A model generated the notes under the pieces. That model worked only from the letters and a program-made list of their open reading frames with translations, did not search any database and was not told where the DNA came from. From positions 1 through 6,171 of the forward strand of contig JAIPHQ010000047.1 of NCBI GenBank assembly GCA_021735115.1: a DNA stretch of 6,171 nucleotides, in the 5' to 3' direction. Shown piece by piece: positions 1 to 5,483 of the stretch (position 1 is the first letter of the stretch; every line of letters starts with the position of its first letter). The stretch comes from Candidatus Omnitrophota bacterium. Its GTDB lineage: Bacteria; Omnitrophota; Koll11; Duberdicusellales; 4484-171. A program made the translations under genes and the position numbers.

Positions 1-331
1 TCAATTGAATTTTAGTGTATTTGTGGTAGCGATATATTTAATTGGGGCAATTTTTATTTTAAGAATTTTAGGTAAAATTATCGGTGCTTTTTTTGGTGCT
101 AAAATTACAAGTTCATCTTTGGCTATTCAAAAATATATGGGGTTGGCCTTACTGCCACAGGCGGGAGTGGCTTTAGGATGTGCTTTAGTTGCTAAGCATC
201 ATCTAAATAATGGTTGGGGTGATATGATTTTGACGGCAACTGTTGGGACAACTGTTTTTTTCGAATTATTGGGCCCCTTAATTACTAAGTGGTCTTTATT
301 TAAAGCAAAAGATATATCAGAAAAAATATGA
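1..331 (+). CDS. Cation:proton antiporter (CPA family), C-terminal part only
   Basis: This is the end of an inner-membrane monovalent cation/proton exchanger; the 5' part lies outside the window. The reading frame (codons in phase with base 2) is open to the left edge, so the TTG at position 5 is probably an internal Leu codon and not a start. About 109 residues remain. They form roughly three hydrophobic segments: one right after the edge, one around the sequence GLALLPQAGVALG, and a last one around TVFFELLGPLITKW, followed by a short charged tail. The LPQAGVA(L)G stretch followed by a terminal helix containing E and GP is typical of the C-terminal end of Na+/H+ exchanger-type (CPA1/CPA2) membrane domains. 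No cytoplasmic TrkA-type or CBS domain follows. The stop codon overlaps the glgC start (ATGA), suggesting cotranscription and translational coupling. Exact subfamily and ion (Na+ or K+) cannot be told from this fragment. Confidence 0.8.
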   Translation, partial: QLNFSVFVVAIYLIGAIFILRILGKIIGAFFGAKITSSSLAIQKYMGLALLPQAGVALGCALVAKHHLNNGWGDMILTATVGTTVFFELLGPLITKWSLFKAKDISEKI

Positions 332-1551
332 AAATTCCAAAACGTGAAAAAAAAGGAATATTAGCATTTGTTTTAGCTGGAGGTAGGGGAGAGCGGTTAC
401 ATCCTCTGACTGCCGAAAGAAGTAAGCCCTCAGTTCCTTTTGGGGGAAAGTATAGAATTATTGATTTTACTTTGAGTAATTTACTAAATTCGGGAATTTT
501 TTCAATATATGTATTAGTCCAATATAAATCTCAATCATTGATTGAACATGTAAGGACTAGCTGGCTTAAAGCTGGCTTTCTCCCCGAGCATTTTGTAACA
601 GTTGTTCCTCCACAAATGCGCCGCAAAGAGAGGCAAGATTGGTACAAAGGTACAGTTGATTCAATCTATCAGAATATTAATTTAATTTATGATTTTAAAC
701 CAAAATTTATTGTTGTTTTTGGCGGGGATCATATTTTTCGTATGGATATTAAAAAAATGATTGATTTTCATATTAATCAAAAATCAAATGTTACAATTTC
801 GGCTATTCCGGTGAAAGCTAACGAAGCGTCACAATTGGGTGTGTTAGATACAGATAGTAGTTTTAAAGTTAAAGGTTTTACTGAAAAACCTAAATTTTCC
901 GGAAAAAATAAAATCTTAGCTTCAATGGGAAATTATATTTTTGACACAGATTTTTTTCTTCAAGTTCTTGAAAAACAAACTCAAAAAGGGTTGATCGAAG
1001 ATTTTGGTAAAGATATGATGCCCTATTTAGTAAAAAAGAAAGCACGAATTTTTGCTTATGATTTTTCTCAAAATCAGGTCCCGATGCTTAAGCCCCACGA
1101 GGCTAATTATTACTGGAGAGATGTAGGCACAATAAACTCTTATTGGCAGGCCAATATGGAGCTTTTGGGTGGCAGGCCTGTGTTAGATCTTAACAATCCT
1201 GCTTGGCCCATATATGCTTCTCATTTTAATGCGGCTCCGGCTAGCATCTTTAACAGTGAGTTCGAGAATTCCCTAATTTGTGAGGGGAGTAAGGTCTCAG
1301 GAGCTAAAATAAAAAATTCGATTATTGGCAGATCCGTTTATATCGAAAAGGGGTGCAAAATTGAAGATTCTATAATTATGGATTTTAGTGTAATTGGCGG
1401 ATCGAGTTGTATCAAAAAAACAATAATTGATCGTTTTAATTTTATCCCAAAAGCTACCAAAATTGGCTATTCTGCTAGTGAAGATAATCATCGTTACGTT
1501 GTTGATTCATCGGGAATAGTTGTAGTTCCGCGTGGTTCCCACCAACTCTAA
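328..1551 (+). CDS. glgC: Glucose-1-phosphate adenylyltransferase (ADP-glucose pyrophosphorylase)
   Basis: The enzyme makes ADP-glucose and PPi from ATP and glucose-1-phosphate, the committed step of bacterial glycogen synthesis in the cytoplasm. The 407-residue protein has both expected domains. The N-terminal nucleotidyltransferase fold shows LAGGRGERL (16-24), SKPSVPFGGKYRIIDF (32-47), WYKGTVDSIYQN (105-116), GGDHIFRMD (132-140, with D134 matching the catalytic Asp), GFTEKP (183-188, with K187 matching the glucose-1-phosphate-binding Lys), SMGNYIF (199-205), EDFGKDMMP (224-232) and YYWRDVGT (261-268). A C-terminal left-handed beta-helix (about 300-390) follows, with hexapeptide-like isoleucine repeats. 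Length is slightly short of E. coli GlgC (431) because the N-terminal extension is short. The ATG at 328 overlaps the antiporter stop and no clear Shine-Dalgarno precedes it, so translation is probably coupled. E30 stands where E. coli has the activator-site Lys39, so the effector may not be fructose-1,6-bisphosphate. No other glycogen gene is in the window. Confidence 0.96.
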   Translation: MKIPKREKKGILAFVLAGGRGERLHPLTAERSKPSVPFGGKYRIIDFTLSNLLNSGIFSIYVLVQYKSQSLIEHVRTSWLKAGFLPEHFVTVVPPQMRRKERQDWYKGTVDSIYQNINLIYDFKPKFIVVFGGDHIFRMDIKKMIDFHINQKSNVTISAIPVKANEASQLGVLDTDSSFKVKGFTEKPKFSGKNKILASMGNYIFDTDFFLQVLEKQTQKGLIEDFGKDMMPYLVKKKARIFAYDFSQNQVPMLKPHEANYYWRDVGTINSYWQANMELLGGRPVLDLNNPAWPIYASHFNAAPASIFNSEFENSLICEGSKVSGAKIKNSIIGRSVYIEKGCKIEDSIIMDFSVIGGSSCIKKTIIDRFNFIPKATKIGYSASEDNHRYVVDSSGIVVVPRGSHQL

Positions 1552-1635
1552 ATATTTTCTAATTTTCTTAAAGATGTTTTGTTTTGATTTTTAAGGGTGG
1601 AATGATATAATTTTAATACAAAAAGAGAAAATATT
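1551..1635. repeat. 10-bp perfect inverted repeat bracketing the glgC-mgtE gap
   Basis: AATATTTTCT at 1551-1560 is the exact reverse complement of AGAAAATATT at 1626-1635. The left arm begins on the last base of the glgC stop codon and the right arm ends on the base before the mgtE ATG. In an RNA reading through from glgC the arms could pair and cover the mgtE ribosome-binding region, whereas a transcript from the intervening promoter would lack the left arm. The arms are A/T-rich (9 of 10 bases) with a 65-base loop, so the pairing would be weak and chance is a real possibility. Confidence 0.4.
1584..1611 (+). promoter_or_regulatory. Sigma-70-type promoter with extended -10, upstream of mgtE
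   Basis: TTGATT at 1584-1589 matches the -35 consensus at its first four positions. After a 16-bp spacer comes a perfect TATAAT at 1606-1611, preceded by TGA at 1603-1605, giving the extended -10 form TGnTATAAT. The predicted transcription start is near A1618, leaving a 5' leader of only about 18 bases before the mgtE ATG. It is the only such site seen in the only sizeable gap in the window, and it is well placed to drive mgtE and the five genes after it. No hairpin-plus-U-tract terminator for glgC is visible in the same gap, so readthrough from upstream remains possible. Confidence 0.7.
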
Positions 1636-2991
1636 ATGGAAAATCAAAAGACTGATCTCGCCAAAGAGATCTCAAAATTAATTGATCAGAAGGAATACGG
1701 GAAAATAAAGGGAATCTTACCCTTTCATCCTGAAGATATTGCTCATTCAATATCTGAGCTTACCTTTCCGTCTCACAAACTTTTTGTGTTTAGGCTGGTG
1801 CCTTATGAAAAGGCAGTTGATGTTTTTGAACATTTGCCGGTAGAAGAAGAAGAGCAGATCTTAACTGGTTTAAATTCTAGTGAAATAACCGAGATTCTTA
1901 ATGAAATGTCTCCAGATGATCGTACTGAGTTGTTTGATGAGCTTCCAGCAGAGCTGGCAAAAAAGTTTATAAATTTTTTATCGGCTCAAAAACGCCAAGT
2001 TGCTATTGAACTCCTTAATTATCCTCATGATTCAGTAGGCAGATTAATTACGCCGGATTTTGTTCAGCTTTTTGAAGGAATGTCAGTTAAGGATGCTTTA
2101 ACGCATATCAGGAATGTTGGCTTACATAAAGAAACTGTCTACCATTGTTATGTTTTAGGTAGCAGCAAAAAATTAATTGGTATTGTTTCTTTAAAAAAAA
2201 TAGTTTTAGCCCAACCAAATACTAAGATTAGCCAGATTATGTCAAAGGATGTAATCTCTGTTTCTGCCTTTACGGATAAAGAAGAAGCTGCTGATGTATT
2301 TAAACGCTATGATTTAATTGTTTTACCGGTTCTTGATAATAATAATAAGCTTTTGGGTATTGTAACCTTTGATGACTTGGTAGATGTTTTGGAAGAAGAG
2401 ACCACCGAAGATTTTGAAAAAACAGCTGCAGTTTTACCGGTTGATAAGCCATATATGGATGCTGGGTTTTTTGATTTGCTTTGGAAGAGAAGTTTCTGGC
2501 TTGTTGTTTTGGTGATTTTAGAATCTACTTCAAGCTTAGTGATAAAAAATTACGGGCCATTAATTCAGAAATGGATTGCTTTGACTTTTTTTCTTCCGAT
2601 TCTAATTGCAACTGGTGGGAATGCTGGCATACAATCGGCAATGATGATTATTCGCGGATTAACTATTAAAGATATTAGTGTAAAAGATTTTTTTAGAGTT
2701 ATTTTTCGCGAATCCTTGTTAGGGCTATCTATCGGCCTTATTTTAGCTCTGGTGGGCATAGCCCGGGTTTTATTACAAGAAGGCAATCAATGGGCTTTAG
2801 GTGTGTCTGTAGGTGTTTCCATGGGGATTACAGTTTTATTTTCTGCGATGATTGGGGCAGCTTTGCCGATGATTTTCCGTAAACTTAAATTAGATCCGGC
2901 CCTTATGAGTGGCCCGCTGATTACTACAATTGTTGATGTTTGTGGTGTATTTATTTATTTTCAAATTGCTGCAATGATTTTAGGATTATGA
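1636..2991 (+). CDS. mgtE: Magnesium transporter MgtE
   Basis: This is a Mg2+-gated inner-membrane channel that admits Mg2+ and closes when cytosolic Mg2+ is high. The 451 residues, a normal length, show the family's three parts. An acidic alpha-helical MgtE N domain (about 25-130) contains MSPDDRTELFDELPAE (91-106). Two CBS domains (about 137-195 and 200-255) follow, including VLPVLDNNNKLLGIVTFDDL (229-248). The pore domain (about 285-451) has five hydrophobic segments, near 286-306, 312-334, 360-382, 386-411 and 426-449. Signature residues are GGNAG (327-331) and the DPALMSGPLITTIVD stretch (420-434); D434 matches the pore Asp that binds Mg2+ in the Thermus thermophilus protein. The ATG lies about 18 bases after a predicted transcription start and has only a weak purine-rich AAGAGA upstream. 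The short leader leaves no room for an M-box Mg2+ riboswitch. The stop overlaps the murI start as ATGA. Confidence 0.96.
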   Translation: MENQKTDLAKEISKLIDQKEYGKIKGILPFHPEDIAHSISELTFPSHKLFVFRLVPYEKAVDVFEHLPVEEEEQILTGLNSSEITEILNEMSPDDRTELFDELPAELAKKFINFLSAQKRQVAIELLNYPHDSVGRLITPDFVQLFEGMSVKDALTHIRNVGLHKETVYHCYVLGSSKKLIGIVSLKKIVLAQPNTKISQIMSKDVISVSAFTDKEEAADVFKRYDLIVLPVLDNNNKLLGIVTFDDLVDVLEEETTEDFEKTAAVLPVDKPYMDAGFFDLLWKRSFWLVVLVILESTSSLVIKNYGPLIQKWIALTFFLPILIATGGNAGIQSAMMIIRGLTIKDISVKDFFRVIFRESLLGLSIGLILALVGIARVLLQEGNQWALGVSVGVSMGITVLFSAMIGAALPMIFRKLKLDPALMSGPLITTIVDVCGVFIYFQIAAMILGL

Positions 2992-3782
2992 TAAAAAACC
3001 AACCAATTGGTATTTTTGATTCCGGTATCGGTGGCTTAACTGTTTTAGGTGAAATCCAAAGGTTAATGCCTAATGAAAATATTGTTTATTTTGGTGATAC
3101 TGCTAGAGTGCCCTATGGTAATAAATCTAAATTAACTATAAAAAAATTTAGTGTTGAAAATATACTCTTTTTGCTTCAGGCAAAGGTTAAGATGGTTGTG
3201 GTTGCTTGCAACAGTTCATCGGCGTTAGCTCTTGATTACCTTAATGATATTTTTCGCATACCAATTATTGGGGTAATAGAAGCAGGCATAGACAAGGCCT
3301 TGGCGGTAACTTCTGGTAGGGTAGGAATCATTGGGACAAAAGCAACTATTGAAAGTAAAGTTTATCAGAAAAATATTACGAAAAGAAATAAAAAAATTAA
3401 AGTTTTTTCAAAAAGTTGCCCTTTATTTGTTCCTTTAGTTGAAGAAGGCTTGGTGGGCGGAAAAATTACCGAAAAAGTAGTTGAGATGTATTTAAGAGAT
3501 TTTAAAAAGAAGAAAATCGATACTATAATTTTAGGTTGCACCCATTATCCTTTGTTAAAAAAAGAAATTGCCAAATACCTCAAAGGAGTTACCATCGTTG
3601 ATTCAGCTCAAGAAGTGGCAAATCATGCCAAAGAAGTTTTAGATCATTTTCAATTAGCTAATAAGGAAAAAGTTAAAGGCAATAAAAAGCTTTGTTTAAG
3701 CGATGAGTCAAAAAATTTCACCAAATTTGCTAAGTTATTTTTAAAGAAAGCAGCAAAGGAGATAAAAATAATAAATGTATAA
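2988..3782 (+). CDS. murI: Glutamate racemase
   Basis: MurI interconverts L- and D-glutamate in the cytoplasm, supplying D-Glu for peptidoglycan. It is a cofactor-independent two-cysteine racemase. The 264-residue protein matches the family length and shows GIFDSGIGGLTVL (8-20, with D11 and S12 in the substrate site), YFGDTARVPYGNKS (34-47), ACNSSSA (73-79, C74 as first catalytic Cys) and LGCTHYPLL (182-190, C184 as second catalytic Cys with H186 beside it). The family usually reads CNTAS or CNTAT after the first cysteine; here it is CNSSS, a conservative change. I place the start at the ATG at 2988: the frame is open upstream to an ATG at 2940, but those 16 extra residues lie inside mgtE and resemble no MurI N-terminus. 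The chosen start gives an ATGA overlap with mgtE. The 3' end overlaps the queD start by 8 bases. Confidence 0.95.
   Translation: MIKNQPIGIFDSGIGGLTVLGEIQRLMPNENIVYFGDTARVPYGNKSKLTIKKFSVENILFLLQAKVKMVVVACNSSSALALDYLNDIFRIPIIGVIEAGIDKALAVTSGRVGIIGTKATIESKVYQKNITKRNKKIKVFSKSCPLFVPLVEEGLVGGKITEKVVEMYLRDFKKKKIDTIILGCTHYPLLKKEIAKYLKGVTIVDSAQEVANHAKEVLDHFQLANKEKVKGNKKLCLSDESKNFTKFAKLFLKKAAKEIKIINV
3755..3761 (+). promoter_or_regulatory. Shine-Dalgarno for queD, inside the murI 3' end
   Basis: AAAGGAG is the strongest ribosome-binding match I see in the window. It lies inside murI codons, with 13 bases between its last G and the queD ATG at 3775, which is longer than the usual 5-9. No alternative start codon lies at a better distance in the queD frame, so the ATG at 3775 stands. 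The site suggests queD can recruit ribosomes directly. Confidence 0.55.
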
Positions 3783-4146
3783 AGTAAAAATCCTGAAAAG
3801 TTTTAGTTCGGCCCATTACCTGGCTCAATATAAAGGCAGCTGTGAAGCTTTACACGGCCATAATTGGAAAGTAGAAGTGGTGGTTGAATCAGAAAAACTC
3901 AATGATTTAGGAATGGTTATTGATTTTAGAGAGTTAAAAAAAATAACCAGCTTGGTTCTCGCAGAACTAGACCATAAATGCTTAAATGACCTAGAATATT
4001 TTAAAGTTAATAATCCTAGCTCTGAAATAATTGCTCAATACATATATGAAAAAATAAATAAGCAACTACCCTTAAATTGTCAATTAGATAAAATTAGGGT
4101 ATGGGAAACTGATAATTCCTGCGCTACTTATTCAAATAAAAAATAG
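3775..4146 (+). CDS. queD: 6-carboxy-5,6,7,8-tetrahydropterin synthase
   Basis: QueD converts 7,8-dihydroneopterin triphosphate to 6-carboxytetrahydropterin, the first dedicated step towards preQ0 and queuosine. It belongs to the 6-pyruvoyl-tetrahydropterin synthase (T-fold) family. The 123-residue protein has the three zinc-binding histidines, H14 in SSAHYL and H27/H29 in HGHN, and the QueD-type C-x3-HGH arrangement with catalytic C23. D66 and H67 in LDHKCLND match the rest of the catalytic triad, and E111 in RVWETDNS matches the pterin-anchoring Glu. The start ATG lies 8 bases inside the end of murI and is preceded by a good Shine-Dalgarno. queC begins two bases after the stop and queE follows it, so the pathway neighbours firmly support QueD over eukaryotic-type PTPS or the folate-pathway PTPS-III. 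Confidence 0.95.
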   Translation: MYKVKILKSFSSAHYLAQYKGSCEALHGHNWKVEVVVESEKLNDLGMVIDFRELKKITSLVLAELDHKCLNDLEYFKVNNPSSEIIAQYIYEKINKQLPLNCQLDKIRVWETDNSCATYSNKK

Positions 4147-4148
4147 AT

Positions 4149-4805
4149 ATGAAAAAAGAGAAAGCCATCATCCTTCTTTCTGGAGGGCTAGACTCAGCAA
4201 CTACTTTATTTTTGGCCAAGCAGAAAAATTTTTCAATTAAGGCTTTAATCTTTGATTATGGGCAAAAGCATAAAAAAGAAATTAAAGCTGCAAAAAAGAT
4301 AGCAAAAATTGCTAAAGTTGGTTACAGGATTGTAACAGTTAAAATTCCCTGGTCAAAATCAAGTTTAACTGATACGGCTAAAAAAGTACCAGAAAAATTT
4401 ACAGGCAAGATTCCTTCAACCTATGTGCCTGGGCGGAATATAATTTTTTTAAGTTATGCAGCTTCTTTTGCTGAAGCTATAGGGGCAAGGGCAATATTTA
4501 TTGGAGCCCATACCCAGGATTATTCAGGTTATCCAGATTGCCGAAAAAACTTTTTAGAAAAATTTAATCAAGCGGTTAATTTAGGAATAGCCGGAAAAAG
4601 AATCAAACTTCATTATCCGCTAATAAGTAAGAACAAAAAAGAAATAATACAATTAGGCCTAAGGTTAGGTGTACCTTTTAAGTATACTTGGTCATGCTAT
4701 AACGGGAGTAAGTATCCGTGCCAAAGGTGTGATAGTTGCCGTTTCCGGATTAATGGATTTAATCAATTGGGACTAACAGATCCGTTGCTAAAAAATAAAT
4801 ATTAA
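4149..4805 (+). CDS. queC: 7-cyano-7-deazaguanine (preQ0) synthase
   Basis: QueC uses ATP and ammonia to convert 7-carboxy-7-deazaguanine (CDG) to preQ0, the last step of the shared 7-deazaguanine pathway. The 218-residue protein has the N-type ATP pyrophosphatase (PP-loop) motif LLSGGLDSATT (9-19), then FDYGQKHKKE, a conserved feature of the family. STYVPGRNIIFLSYAASFAE sits mid-protein, followed by GAHTQDYSGYPDCR. The C-terminal zinc site has four cysteines: C183 in WSCY, then C191, C194 and C197 in PCQRCDSC. All expected catalytic and metal-binding elements are present and length is normal. The ATG sits 2 bases after the queD stop with no recognisable Shine-Dalgarno, so translation is likely coupled to queD. 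Although QueE supplies its substrate, queC precedes queE here. Confidence 0.96.
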   Translation: MKKEKAIILLSGGLDSATTLFLAKQKNFSIKALIFDYGQKHKKEIKAAKKIAKIAKVGYRIVTVKIPWSKSSLTDTAKKVPEKFTGKIPSTYVPGRNIIFLSYAASFAEAIGARAIFIGAHTQDYSGYPDCRKNFLEKFNQAVNLGIAGKRIKLHYPLISKNKKEIIQLGLRLGVPFKYTWSCYNGSKYPCQRCDSCRFRINGFNQLGLTDPLLKNKY

Positions 4806-4814
4806 GGCAGGCAG

Positions 4815-5483
4815 ATGAAACTAGCAAAAATTAGTGAAATATTTAAATCAATTCAAGGCGAAGGAATATGGCAGAAAAAAGAACAGGTTTTTATTCGTTT
4901 TTTCGGCTGCAATCTAAATTGTAAATTTTGTGACACAAAGCAAAATTATTATGAATTGATGCGGGTTGGCCAGGTGGTAAAGGAAGTAGATAGCCTCGGT
5001 AGTTTTCATTCGCTATCTTTAACCGGGGGAGAACCGTTGCTACAAGCTGATTTTATAAAAGATTTAGGTGTTAACTTAAAAAGATCCGGAAAAATTATTT
5101 ATCTTGAAACTAATGGGGTTCTGTATCAAGATTTAGCTAAGGTTGTTGATTTGATTGATTTAATTTCGATGGATTTTAAGTTTCCTTCGTCAACAGGCCA
5201 GCTGCCTTTTTGGGGTATGCATCAAAAATTTATTAAAGTTGCCAAAAAAGCCAATTTGTTTGCTAAGGCAGTTATCGGAAAAGATACTGTTATAGAGGAT
5301 TTAGATAAAGCAATTGAGATAATTAAAAAAAATAAACCAGATTTATTATTAATCTTGCAACCAGAAAATCCTTATGAGTATTTATTAGAAAAAAAATTAA
5401 ATGATTTTAAAAAAAAGTGCCTAGATAATTCAATTTCTGTTAAAATTATGTCTCAATTACATAAAAAAATAGGAATAAAATGA
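4815..5483 (+). CDS. queE: 7-carboxy-7-deazaguanine synthase (radical SAM)
   Basis: QueE is a radical SAM enzyme that rearranges 6-carboxytetrahydropterin (QueD product) into CDG, the QueC substrate. The 222-residue protein opens with EIFKSIQGEG (8-17), the N-terminal signature of QueE, followed by FFGCNLNCKFCDT (29-41). Its C32-x3-C36-x2-C39 is the standard [4Fe-4S] cluster motif, not the CX14CX2C variant known from some Burkholderia enzymes. SLTGGEPLLQ (68-77) is the SAM-binding GGEP element; YLETNG (96-101) and SMDFKFPSS (118-126) are further family motifs. LILQPENP and the terminal SQLHKKIG match the usual C-terminal part of the fold. Nine bases separate it from queC, including a weak AAGG, and its stop overlaps the next gene as ATGA. 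Pathway neighbours agree with the assignment over other small radical SAM activases. Confidence 0.94.
   Translation: MKLAKISEIFKSIQGEGIWQKKEQVFIRFFGCNLNCKFCDTKQNYYELMRVGQVVKEVDSLGSFHSLSLTGGEPLLQADFIKDLGVNLKRSGKIIYLETNGVLYQDLAKVVDLIDLISMDFKFPSSTGQLPFWGMHQKFIKVAKKANLFAKAVIGKDTVIEDLDKAIEIIKKNKPDLLLILQPENPYEYLLEKKLNDFKKKCLDNSISVKIMSQLHKKIGIK
5471..5474 (+). promoter_or_regulatory. Shine-Dalgarno for the fumarase alpha gene
   Basis: AGGA lies inside the last codons of queE, with 5 bases before the ATG at 5480. The spacing is near optimal and supports that ATG, which overlaps the queE stop, as the true start. Confidence 0.5.

Noticed and set aside
347..354. Runs of eight A (347-354 in glgC, 2193-2200 in mgtE, 5409-5416 in queE) as slippage or programmed frameshift sites
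   Set aside because: All frames are intact with full family length, no stimulatory structure or alternative product was seen, and such runs are expected from Lys codons in AT-rich DNA.
1297..1491. Minus-strand open frame of 64 codons inside glgC
   Set aside because: It lies wholly within the well-supported GlgC beta-helix region, resembles no family I know, and its existence follows from the AT-rich codons of glgC.
1552..1605. Rho-independent terminator after glgC
   Set aside because: The stretch is T-rich but no GC-containing hairpin followed by a U tract could be found.
2481..2786. Two short open frames (62 codons plus, 73 codons minus) inside mgtE
   Set aside because: Both overlap the MgtE pore domain, which carries clear family motifs in its own frame; the alternative translations show no recognisable domain.
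2940..2987. Upstream ATG giving murI 16 extra N-terminal residues
   Set aside because: The extension is read from mgtE codons in another frame and is Cys/Phe-rich; MurI proteins normally begin a few residues before the IGIFDSG motif, as from the ATG at 2988.
1..3774. Shift from T-rich coding sequence in the left half to A-rich coding sequence from queD on, as a sign of transfer
   Set aside because: The left genes include two membrane proteins rich in Phe/Ile/Leu/Val codons (T-rich), while the right genes are soluble and Lys-rich (AAA codons); protein type explains the change.
4653..4662. Perfect palindrome TTAGGCCTAA as an operator or recognition site
   Set aside because: It is in the middle of queC codons, occurs once, and is far from any promoter.
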